Of a stretch of DNA of 8,959 bases, positions 1 to 6,347 are shown in pieces; position 1 is the first letter of the stretch, and the number at the start of each line of letters is the position of its first letter. A model generated the notes under the pieces. That model was given only the letters and a program-made list of their open reading frames with translations, ran no database searches and was not told the DNA's origin. Source of the DNA: Spirochaetales bacterium (GTDB lineage Bacteria; Spirochaetota; Spirochaetia; DSM-27196; SKKC01); NCBI GenBank assembly GCA_007126865.1, contig SLAN01000267.1, positions 1-8,959 of the forward strand. The letters run 5' to 3'. The translations under genes were made by a program, and so were the position numbers.

Positions 1-1074
1 CCCGTCTTCATGATCGACGAAATCGACAAGCTCGGCGCGAGCTTTCAGGGAGATCCGTCGAGCGCGCTGCTGGAGGTCCTCGACCCCGAGCAGAACGTGA
101 GTTTTCGCGATCATTACCTGGACTTACCGTTCGATATCTCGGGAATACTTTTCATCACCACCGCGAATACGATGGATACGATACCCACACCGCTGCTCGA
201 TCGAATGGAGGTTATCCGTATCCCGGGCTATATCGACGAGGAGAAAATCGCGATCGCGAAGAAATACCTCATTCCGCGCTCGCTCGAACGCGCCGGGCTG
301 AAGAAGAGCTCGGTCACGTATACGAAGAAGACGGTTGAAGAGATCGCCAACGGGTACGCTCGAGAGGCGGGAGTGCGTAACTTCGAGAAAGCGCTCGACA
401 AGATCCATCGCAAGATCGCGCGGCAGACTGTAGAGGGTTCGGTAGAAGAGAAGGTGAAAGTCACTCCGGAATGCCTGCCGGAGTTCCTGGGCCAGCCTGT
501 TTTCCGTGAAGACCGAAGGAAGCGCATCACACGCGCCGGAATGGCGCTCGGACTCGCGTGGACGCCGTACGGCGGCGACACGCTGCTCATCGAAGCGGTT
601 AGAACGCCGGGCAAGGAGGGCTTCAAGCTCACCGGAAAGATGGGCGAGGTCATGCAGGAGTCGGCGAACATCGCCTACACCTTCGTCCGCTCAGTCGCCG
701 AGCAGTACGGTGTGGAGCCGGATTTTTTCGACCGGAACCATATCCATCTCCATATTCCCGCGGGGGCAATTCCGAAGGATGGCCCATCAGCGGGAATAAC
801 GATGGCCACGGCACTGCTGAGCCTCGCAATCGGCAAACAGGTAGCCGGAAACGTCGCGATGACCGGTGAGCTGTCGCTGGTCGGTTCCGTGCTCCCGATC
901 GGCGGACTGAAGGAGAAAACGATCGCTGCGCGTCGCCACGGTATCAAGAAGGTGATCTACCCAAAGGCGAACGAAAGCGATCTTTCCGAAATACCCGAAC
1001 ATATTCGCAAGGGAATTCAGTTCATTCCGGTCGAGGAGATGGTCGAGGTAATCGATCGATTCTTCGGTAAATAA
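1..1074 (+). CDS. lon: Lon ATP-dependent protease, C-terminal part (5' truncated by window edge)
   Basis: Lon is a cytoplasmic homo-oligomeric AAA+ serine protease that unfolds and degrades damaged and regulatory proteins. The frame is open from base 1 (PVFMIDEIDK), so the gene begins upstream; 357 codons remain of a protein usually near 780-820 residues. The N-terminal substrate domain and Walker A are missing. Visible, numbered from the first codon: Walker B MIDEID (4-9), sensor 1 TTAN (53-56), the LLDR arginine region, sensor 2 REAGVRN (121-127), then the protease domain from about residue 175. The catalytic dyad is present: Ser263 in PKDGPSAG (bases 787-789) and Lys306 in GGLKEK (bases 916-918), 43 residues apart as in E. 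coli Lon (S679/K722). Stop TAA at 1072-1074. Nothing looks degenerate. Lon is often heat-shock induced, but its promoter lies outside the window. The next gene follows after 52 bases with no clear terminator between. Confidence 0.98.
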   Translation, partial: PVFMIDEIDKLGASFQGDPSSALLEVLDPEQNVSFRDHYLDLPFDISGILFITTANTMDTIPTPLLDRMEVIRIPGYIDEEKIAIAKKYLIPRSLERAGLKKSSVTYTKKTVEEIANGYAREAGVRNFEKALDKIHRKIARQTVEGSVEEKVKVTPECLPEFLGQPVFREDRRKRITRAGMALGLAWTPYGGDTLLIEAVRTPGKEGFKLTGKMGEVMQESANIAYTFVRSVAEQYGVEPDFFDRNHIHLHIPAGAIPKDGPSAGITMATALLSLAIGKQVAGNVAMTGELSLVGSVLPIGGLKEKTIAARRHGIKKVIYPKANESDLSEIPEHIRKGIQFIPVEEMVEVIDRFFGK

Positions 1075-1113
1075 CCGGACGTTACGAGGTGACACTACCG
1101 CGGAAGGGACGCG

Positions 1114-1120
1114 AAAGAGG
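1114..1120 (+). promoter_or_regulatory. Ribosome binding site of the carboxypeptidase gene
   Basis: AAAGAGG lies six bases before GTG 1127. It decides for the GTG start over the out-of-frame ATG at 1132. Confidence 0.75.
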
Positions 1121-1126
1121 TCGGAT

Positions 1127-2128
1127 GTGAGATGGTTCGCCAGGATATACGCGATCGGTCGGGTTGCCGGCCGGCGTGCCTTCGCCGCGCTGCTCATAGG
1201 CGTTGTTACGGTCGCAGCGCTTGCGATCGCTGTGCGATCCGAGTCGAACGGTCCGAGCCGGGCGGCATCCCGGGCTGGTGGCGCTCGCAACCCGGAGTCA
1301 GCCGTTTCGGCTGCAGCCCGCCCGCTTCCGGCCGCGCCTACCGCCCGCGCAGGGCGGGCCGCGCGTACGGCAGTTGACCCGGCCGGCGAGGCGAGCTGTG
1401 ATCCGAGCACCGTCGACCGATTCCGTGCGGGCGACACGACGGAATCAACGATGGAGCGTATTCGCGAGAGTCCTCGCCGGTTCTGCTGGTCGCTCCGTCC
1501 GGTACTCGCCGAGTCGGACGATCTGCTTCGACTTGTCGACCGCGATCACGGCCTCGAGCCCGGCTACGAACCGACAGACCTCGTCTCCCTCGCCGAAGCC
1601 CATCCGGAGATTCCGCTTCGGACCGGTAACGAGCGTCTCACCGCTCGAGCCGCCGAAGCGCTTGCGGACATGGTGCTCGCTGCCGAGCGAGACGGCATAG
1701 AACTAATGGTCTCGAGCGCGTACCGCGACTACGAAACCCAGCGGCAGCTGCATGAGTACTGGATTGAGCGCCTCGGGCGGACGATGGCGGAGGCGCTGAG
1801 CGCGCCGGCCGGCCACAGTCAGCATCAGCTCGGGACGACGGTCGATTTCGCCCCGGTCGGCAGGCGATTCGGCGAAACACCTCAGGCCGAATGGCTCGAG
1901 CAGCATGCATGGCGCTACGGCTTTTCGCTCAGCTATCCGGAAGGGTACGAGACGATGACCGGCTATAACTACGAGCCGTGGCACTACCGATATGTCGGCT
2001 TTGCGGCGGCCTATCTCGAGAGAGAGTTCTTCTCATCGGTGCAGCACAAGATGCTCACCTTCCTGCATGAGAACTCCCGTGACCGGCGGTCGGTTGCGTT
2101 TCGATTCCACCGCGGAGGTCCCCGGTGA
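1127..2128 (+). CDS. VanY-type D-alanyl-D-alanine carboxypeptidase (peptidase family M15B), membrane-anchored
   Basis: This is a zinc peptidase predicted to trim the terminal D-Ala from peptidoglycan stem peptides in the periplasm. The 333-residue protein starts at GTG 1127, chosen because AAAGAGG (1114-1120) sits six bases upstream. Residues 1-17 are basic and residues 18-36 form a hydrophobic segment, giving a signal anchor or uncleaved signal peptide. Residues 40-90 are an Ala/Arg/Pro-rich linker. The catalytic domain spans roughly 150-300: SAYRDYETQ (197-205) is the substrate-side motif, AGHSQHQLGTTVDF matches the family SxHxxGxxxD motif with zinc ligands His233 and Asp240, and NYEPWHYRYVG supplies the catalytic Glu283 and third ligand His286. 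All key residues are intact. An Arg-rich tail (about 315-333) follows. The stop overlaps the next start by four bases. VanY-like enzymes are also found outside vancomycin resistance; no resistance genes occur here, so housekeeping wall remodelling is the likelier role. Confidence 0.92.
   Translation: MRWFARIYAIGRVAGRRAFAALLIGVVTVAALAIAVRSESNGPSRAASRAGGARNPESAVSAAARPLPAAPTARAGRAARTAVDPAGEASCDPSTVDRFRAGDTTESTMERIRESPRRFCWSLRPVLAESDDLLRLVDRDHGLEPGYEPTDLVSLAEAHPEIPLRTGNERLTARAAEALADMVLAAERDGIELMVSSAYRDYETQRQLHEYWIERLGRTMAEALSAPAGHSQHQLGTTVDFAPVGRRFGETPQAEWLEQHAWRYGFSLSYPEGYETMTGYNYEPWHYRYVGFAAAYLEREFFSSVQHKMLTFLHENSRDRRSVAFRFHRGGPR
2114..2118 (+). promoter_or_regulatory. Ribosome binding site of the phosphodiesterase gene
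   Basis: GGAGG, six bases before GTG 2125, lies inside the 3' end of the carboxypeptidase gene. It supports the GTG start and translational coupling through the 4-base overlap. Confidence 0.8.
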
Positions 2129-3369
2129 GCGCTTCCGCCAACGGATCGAATGAGGGACGACACCGCCCATCGGAACCCTCGGCACTCCTCGAGAGTGGAG
2201 CGCTGTTACACCCCCTTTCGCCCCATCACCCGAGTTACATCGATCTAATCCGATATCTGTACAGAATCAGCGGAGCAGCCGACCTCCCGGCACCACGCGC
2301 AGCCGAGCACCGAATCGCAGGGTTCGTCGGCGTGCCGCGGCATATCGTGTTCGTACTCGTCGACGGAATGGGCCTGAACACCGGCGATCACTTCCCTCGG
2401 GGAGGATTCCTCGACCACGGATTCGCCTGCGAGATGCGCGCACTCTTCCCATCCACTACCGCGGCGGTGCTCACTTCGACCGCGACCGGGTTGTGGCCGG
2501 CGGAAAACGGCATTACGGGATGGTGGACCTGCATTCCGGAGTACGAGCGCGTAGTCCTGCCGCTGCCGTTCGTTGAACGGGAAAGCGAGGAGCCGCTGTC
2601 TCAACTCGGAATCGAGTACGGCGATCTCGTTCCGCACCCGCCGCTGCTCGATTCTCTCGACCGCGAGGCGTGCAGCTTTGTCCCTGCCGAAATCGCCGAC
2701 GGATCCTTCACCACATGGGCTCGGGGACAGCGACCGATGGCGGCCTTCGGCTCCCTCGGCGAGCTCGGTCGAAACGTAACCGATTTCATTGATTCGACCG
2801 GCGGCCGAGCTTCCTTCAGCAATATCTATATCGGTGCGGTCGACACGTTGAGTCATAGCCACGGTTACGATGCGGCGGAGGTCGGAGAGGCGATACGGCG
2901 CATCGACGGATTTCTCGACCGTCTCGCCGGCGAGCTTCCGAGCGACGCGCGTCTCGTCGTCACCGCCGACCACGGGCAGATCCTCGTGGACGACAGGCGG
3001 CACACGATCATCGACCGCAATCACGAGTTGATGCGCTTTCTCGAATATCCGCCGAGCGGCGAAGCGACCGTGCCCGTTTTTCACGTCAAATCCGGGCGTG
3101 AGGACGAGTTCTGCGACGCGTTCGCGGCGAGCGAAGCCGGCCTCTCATTTAGTTTGCTCGAAAGCGAGCGCGCAGGGGCACTCGAGCTCTTCGGACCGGC
3201 ACCGTTCAGCGATGCGATGCGCCGGCGGCTCGGCACGTATATCGGTATCGCCACGGACGCGGCGCTGCTCGACTACGTGGCGGCCGGAGGGCAGCCGTTG
3301 GCGTTACGAGGAGCCCACGGCGGCCTTCGCGCCGATGAGATGCGCATCGGGCTATTCGTCAACTCCTAA
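2125..3369 (+). CDS. Alkaline phosphatase superfamily protein (type I phosphodiesterase / nucleotide pyrophosphatase-like)
   Basis: A metal-dependent phosphodiesterase or phosphatase of 414 residues. The superfamily's two-metal site can be read off: VLVDG with Asp80, FPSTTA with the presumed nucleophile Thr111 or Thr112, AVDTLSHSHG with Asp240 and His244, TADHG with Asp282 and His283, and GAHGG with His398. The stretch TGLWPAENGITGWW (121-134) is the usual segment following the nucleophile, where family members often have a His-Gly near this place. No signal peptide or membrane segment is visible; the N-terminus (1-25) is polar. The enzyme is therefore probably cytoplasmic, unlike classical PhoA. 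The start is GTG 2125 within a GTGA overlap with the upstream stop, with GGAGG (2114-2118) six bases before. The substrate cannot be told from sequence; nucleotide, phosphonate or sugar-phosphate esters are all possible in this family. It lies between the wall peptidase and the DUF1015 gene in one apparent operon. Confidence 0.88.
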   Translation: MSASANGSNEGRHRPSEPSALLESGALLHPLSPHHPSYIDLIRYLYRISGAADLPAPRAAEHRIAGFVGVPRHIVFVLVDGMGLNTGDHFPRGGFLDHGFACEMRALFPSTTAAVLTSTATGLWPAENGITGWWTCIPEYERVVLPLPFVERESEEPLSQLGIEYGDLVPHPPLLDSLDREACSFVPAEIADGSFTTWARGQRPMAAFGSLGELGRNVTDFIDSTGGRASFSNIYIGAVDTLSHSHGYDAAEVGEAIRRIDGFLDRLAGELPSDARLVVTADHGQILVDDRRHTIIDRNHELMRFLEYPPSGEATVPVFHVKSGREDEFCDAFAASEAGLSFSLLESERAGALELFGPAPFSDAMRRRLGTYIGIATDAALLDYVAAGGQPLALRGAHGGLRADEMRIGLFVNS

Positions 3370-3392
3370 AGGGTATAAACTGCCTGCACGCT

Positions 3393-4700
3393 ATGGGTTT
3401 AAGCAACAGCATTACCGAAAGACTGGAAAACGTGGCGGTTCGCATCCCCAATGCGCTGATACCGGCTCCGGAGGTCGACCTCGAGAAGTGGGCGGTCCTC
3501 GCGTGCGATCAACACACCTCCGCCCCGGAGTACTGGGACCGAGTCGAGCAGTTTGTCGGCGCAGCGCCGTCGACCCTGCGGTGTATTCTCCCGGAAGCCT
3601 ATCTCGAATCCGGCGACGTCGACGAGCGCATCGAGTCGGCCCACCGTACAATGCGCCGCTATCTCGAAGACGGAACACTCCGACATGCCGGCGAAGGTTT
3701 TGTGCTTGTGCGGCGAACGCTGTCGGACGAAACTGTTCGTGATGGGCTGATGGTTGCCCTCGATCTGGAACAGTACGATTTTCGCCCGGACTCGCGCACG
3801 CCGATTCGTGCAACCGAGTCGACGATCGTCGAGCGCATTCCTCCGAGAATGCGGATCCGCAACGGCGCGCCGCTGGAGTTTCCGCATATCCTCGTACTCG
3901 TCGATGACCCCGAGGAGACCCTCATCGAACCGCTCATCCGGCGTCGGGAGAGTTTCCGGACGCTGTACAGTACGTCGCTCATGTTCGACGGCGGGCATGT
4001 CGGCGGATATCTCGTCGCCGAGGAGAGCGCGGTCGAACAGGTCACCGAAGCGCTGGAGGCTCTGGCGGATCCGGAACGTTTCTCCGAACGCTACGGCACG
4101 AAAGAGGTCATTCTCTTCCCGGTCGGCGACGGCAACCACAGTCTCGCCGCAGCACGTCGCTACTGGGAGCAGGTGAAAGAGGGCGGGGCTTCGGCCGATC
4201 ACCCTGCCCGCTTTGCCCTCGTCGAGCTGGTGAATCTTCGAGGCGCCGGATTACCGTTTCATCCGATTCACCGAACCGTCACCGGAGTCGATCCGCAAGC
4301 CGCGATGACCGCCCTCGAATCGAACGGATTTCGGCGGCAGTCAACGGACGCCGATAGCGCCGACGATGCTTCGATCGTAGCGTTGCATGCTCCCGACAAC
4401 GTGGCTCACTTCCGCAGCGAGGATGATAAGACGCTCGCCGTCGCTCAAGTCGATGAGGTAATCGCCGAGCTGAACCCCGGGAAGGTCGACTACATTCACG
4501 GGGCGGAGGCGGTGCGTGCGGCGACCGAACGAGGGGAATCCGTCTTTGTTTTGCCATCGCTCAACCGTGATCAGCTGTTACCCACGGTACTCGAGAACGG
4601 GGCACTGCCGCGAAAGGCGTTCTCGCTCGGCCGTGCCGAGGATAAGCGCTACTACCTCGAATCCAGGCATTTGATGTCAGGCGGTTCCGGGGTACAATGA
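3393..4700 (+). CDS. DUF1015 family protein (function unknown)
   Basis: A 435-residue soluble protein matching the DUF1015 (COG4198-type) pattern as I remember it. The N-terminus has IPNALIPAPEVDLEKWAVLACDQ and then HTSAPEYW (to residue 48). The centre has MFDGGHVGGYLV (about 197-208) and the family's hallmark FPVGDGNHSLAAA (242-254). PFHPIHR follows at 288-294, and the C-terminus has GALPRKAFSLGRAEDKRYYLESR. Length and ends agree with a full-length family member. No signal peptide or membrane segment is visible. The DGNHS motif resembles the DGxHR motif of ParB-like folds, which is a hint only; I assign no reaction. I recall members lying near serine biosynthesis genes in other bacteria, but none are here. 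ATG 3393 has no good Shine-Dalgarno: AAAGGG at 3368-3373 is 19 bases away. A TATAAA at 3374-3379 lies in the 23-base gap after the phosphodiesterase. The stop overlaps the next start (ATGA, 4697-4700). Confidence 0.88.
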   Translation: MGLSNSITERLENVAVRIPNALIPAPEVDLEKWAVLACDQHTSAPEYWDRVEQFVGAAPSTLRCILPEAYLESGDVDERIESAHRTMRRYLEDGTLRHAGEGFVLVRRTLSDETVRDGLMVALDLEQYDFRPDSRTPIRATESTIVERIPPRMRIRNGAPLEFPHILVLVDDPEETLIEPLIRRRESFRTLYSTSLMFDGGHVGGYLVAEESAVEQVTEALEALADPERFSERYGTKEVILFPVGDGNHSLAAARRYWEQVKEGGASADHPARFALVELVNLRGAGLPFHPIHRTVTGVDPQAAMTALESNGFRRQSTDADSADDASIVALHAPDNVAHFRSEDDKTLAVAQVDEVIAELNPGKVDYIHGAEAVRAATERGESVFVLPSLNRDQLLPTVLENGALPRKAFSLGRAEDKRYYLESRHLMSGGSGVQ

Positions 4701-5629
4701 AGACCATGGGGCGACGTACTATCGCCGTTCACCTGCTGCTGTTCCTCGTGACCTTCGCCGCACAGGCGTCGGATGGGGTTCGTCCGGTTTTTGCATTCGT
4801 CGGTATTCACGACGAGGCTGGGCATTTCACCACAGCGGAAATCAGAGTTCTCGAGAACCGGTTAACCTCCGAGCTCGTCTCGATCGCCGACCGTGAAGGG
4901 TTCAGCATAACCATACCGTCGAATCGCGACGAGATTCTCCAGTTTCTCGTCGACGATCCCGCCGACACCCCGCCGGGGTCGCTCTCGCGGCACGTAAGTG
5001 CGTACGCGGTGGTCGGAGGTGAAATCGGCCGTCGTGCCGACTCGATCACCATCGAGCTGCGAAGTGTCCGCGTGGAAGACGATGCACTTCTCGCGGTATT
5101 CAATGCCCCGTTTGACTCGATACAGAGCGCGCTCGGGACGGTAGTCGAGATCGTCGCCGGCGCGGTCGGCCCGGCGATACCGTCGATCGCCGATGAGAAT
5201 CGCGTCACGCCACCGGCCGGTGAGACCGATGTCGCCGTTCGAGAAGAAATCGCACTCGAAGATCTCATCGGTGAATGGTCCGGAGATCAGGGATTAACGA
5301 CCGTGGAAGTATTCCCCGACGGATCGGCGGTGGCCAGCCTGAACGGTGTCGGCACCATGCAGCTGCGGATCACTATCGACGGCAACGTTGTGCGGGCCGT
5401 TCAGGATGAGCCGAACGCCCCGAGAATGTACATGACGTCATTTCCGTATACCGTTGCCGTCCAGATGGTGGATATAGCCCGTCCGGTGCAATGGGAGTTC
5501 ACGCTTTCGGAGGACGGTACAACCCTGCACGGGGTCAAGGACACCACCTTTTTCCAGATCAGCCGCGGTCGCGTAGTGTGGGCCGACAACACCTACTCTC
5601 GTGAAGCTGTCTGGACGCGTCTCGAATAG
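4697..5629 (+). CDS. Secreted protein of unknown function: CsgG/TolB-like N-domain plus beta-rich C-domain
   Basis: I do not recognise this 310-residue protein as a named family. Residues 1-24 are a signal peptide (basic MKTMGRR, hydrophobic core, AQA before Ser25); there is no lipobox Cys, so it is predicted to be periplasmic or outside, not a lipoprotein. Residues 30-160 alternate strands and helices in a way resembling CsgG/TolB-N-like domains: a first strand VFAFVGIH, helix ENRLTSELVSIADREGF, the phrase NRDEILQFL, then YAVVGGEI and SITIELRSV. A Pro-rich linker (159-187) leads to a beta-rich domain (188-310) that starts with LIGEWSGDQGLTTVEVFPDG and ends in AVWTRLE, like a small barrel or lipocalin-type fold. 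The start ATG 4697 overlaps the DUF1015 stop; its Shine-Dalgarno is weak (AGGCGG, 12 bases off), so coupling is likely. An alternative start at 4706 gives nearly the same signal peptide. Its last 37 bases overlap the convergent FtsB-like gene. Confidence 0.8.
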   Translation: MKTMGRRTIAVHLLLFLVTFAAQASDGVRPVFAFVGIHDEAGHFTTAEIRVLENRLTSELVSIADREGFSITIPSNRDEILQFLVDDPADTPPGSLSRHVSAYAVVGGEIGRRADSITIELRSVRVEDDALLAVFNAPFDSIQSALGTVVEIVAGAVGPAIPSIADENRVTPPAGETDVAVREEIALEDLIGEWSGDQGLTTVEVFPDGSAVASLNGVGTMQLRITIDGNVVRAVQDEPNAPRMYMTSFPYTVAVQMVDIARPVQWEFTLSEDGTTLHGVKDTTFFQISRGRVVWADNTYSREAVWTRLE

Positions 5630-6165
5630 GAGAGGCGAGGAGCACGCGGTTTCGAGGAGCTGCTCCGGGCCGATACGGATTGTGGGGCAGCTGTTCCGTT
5701 TGTCTCCTCGTTCGGGCGTTGTTTCGCTGCTGCTCGGCGTTGAGCGTCCGATCCGCCGAGAGCTGTTTGCAGCGCGAGGATGCCACCGGCAATTACAAAC
5801 GCCGCCACTCGCAATGCCGGCCGAGGATCGGTATAAGCGAACGATCGCAAGAGCACACGGCCGGGACTCGGGGGCGCCGAAAGATCGGGTACCGTACTCA
5901 GAACCAGGCGGTACTCGCGGGGCCGATAGTACCCGAGTGACCGGGCATGTAGCCGGAGCAGATCCGAGCTCGTGCGAAGCGCCTCCATCTCGGTTGCCAA
6001 CGACTCGCCCCGGCGCTGGAGATCGTCAATGTTGTGCCGGATTTCGTCGTAGTACTGCCGCCGTGCCGCATAACGGTTGAGACCGGACGGGCCAAAGAGG
6101 AAGGCAAGGATCAGATATACGACGACTCCGCTTGCTGCGGCTATCAGGACGTGTTTCGGGTACAT
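5593..6165 (-). CDS. FtsB/DivIC-like septum formation initiator protein with a second membrane segment
   Basis: FtsB/DivIC proteins are small bitopic divisome parts: an N-terminal transmembrane helix, then a periplasmic coiled coil. Here MYPKH is followed by membrane segment 1 (about 6-24), a coiled coil with R/E heptads (about 33-72), and ARSLGYYRPREYRLV (74-88), matching the family's short post-coil motif (A...LGY..PgE..). The protein then departs from the short standard form: a Pro-rich stretch, a second hydrophobic segment (VAAFVIAGGILALQTALGG, 120-138) and a basic Ser/Arg-rich tail to residue 190. I chose ATG 6165 over in-frame ATGs at 6225 and 6240 because GAGGA lies five bases upstream and the protein then starts just before the membrane helix, as in relatives; from 6240 it would have 215 residues. 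It converges with the upstream operon, sharing 37 bases, and is divergent from the acidic-protein gene. The family call is fairly sure; the role of the extra C-terminal part is unknown. Confidence 0.78.
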   Translation of the reverse strand: MYPKHVLIAAASGVVVYLILAFLFGPSGLNRYAARRQYYDEIRHNIDDLQRRGESLATEMEALRTSSDLLRLHARSLGYYRPREYRLVLSTVPDLSAPPSPGRVLLRSFAYTDPRPALRVAAFVIAGGILALQTALGGSDAQRRAAAKQRPNEETNGTAAPQSVSARSSSSKPRAPRLSYSRRVQTASRE

Positions 6166-6170
6166 CTCTA

Positions 6171-6175
6171 TCCTC
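6171..6175 (-). promoter_or_regulatory. Ribosome binding site of the FtsB-like gene
   Basis: GAGGA on the minus strand (TCCTC on plus), five bases before the ATG ending at 6165. It decides for the shorter 190-residue form. The upstream ATG at 6240 also has a GAGGG four bases before it, so the longer form is not excluded. Confidence 0.6.
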
Positions 6176-6227
6176 GGATAACGGCAGCGGGACCGAGTGT
6201 CTTTAGCCGGTTCTGTCCTCGGCATTT

Positions 6228-6251
6228 CCGCCCTCGACATCCGCCCTCGAC
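6228..6251. repeat. 11-base tandem direct repeat in the divergent control region
   Basis: CCGCCCTCGAC occurs at 6228-6238 and again, identically, at 6241-6251 (period 13). A weaker half copy (CCTCG) lies just before at 6217-6221. The second copy ends five bases before the TTGACA of the rightward promoter candidate. It may be an operator, or chance in GC-rich sequence; on the minus strand the same bases give the GAGGG runs before the alternative starts of the FtsB-like gene. Confidence 0.5.
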
Positions 6252-6256
6252 CGTTC

Positions 6257-6285
6257 TTGACACCCGAATGCCGGCGTCGTAGTCT
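6257..6285 (+). promoter_or_regulatory. Candidate sigma-70 promoter for the acidic-protein gene
   Basis: A perfect TTGACA (6257-6262), a 17-base spacer, and TAGTCT (6280-6285), which matches the -10 consensus at its first, second and last bases. Transcription would begin near 6292, leaving a leader of about 55 bases before the preferred ATG 6348. This promoter would make the ATG at 6300 an implausible start. A closer -10 match, TAGAAT at 6287-6292, is 24 bases from TTGACA and so too far. Confidence 0.55.
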
Positions 6286-6333
6286 CTAGAATTGCAATCA
6301 TGCTGGCGCGGCTTGTGCCGATATCTACACATA

Positions 6334-6338
6334 GGGAG
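6334..6338 (+). promoter_or_regulatory. Ribosome binding site of the acidic-protein gene
   Basis: GGGAG, nine bases before ATG 6348. The in-frame ATG at 6339 touches this motif and the one at 6300 has no such motif upstream, so 6348 is the best start. Confidence 0.7.
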
Positions 6339-6347
6339 ATGTTCTGC

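Noticed and set aside
1050..1061. Perfect 12-base palindrome AATCGATCGATT near the end of lon
   Set aside because: It lies within coding sequence for VIDRF and GATC/CGAT-rich words are common here; no second copy or operator context.
1127..2128. Vancomycin resistance gene
   Set aside because: The fold is VanY-like, but no vanR/S/H/A/X neighbours are present, so resistance cannot be inferred.
2245..3084. Minus-strand open frame of 279 codons
   Set aside because: It lies wholly within the phosphodiesterase gene, whose catalytic motifs are intact; the frame has no recognisable motif.
3374..3379. TATAAA in the short gap before the DUF1015 gene as a separate promoter
   Set aside because: No -35-like hexamer at 16-18 bases upstream, and transcription would start only a few bases before the ATG. 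Operon read-through explains the gene better.
3399..4202. Minus-strand open frame of 267 codons
   Set aside because: It is antisense to the DUF1015 gene, which carries all the family motifs; typical of GC-rich sequence.
5601..6080. Plus-strand open frame opposite the FtsB-like gene
   Set aside because: The minus-strand frame shows membrane helix, coiled coil and family motif; the plus frame has none and no ribosome binding site that stands out.
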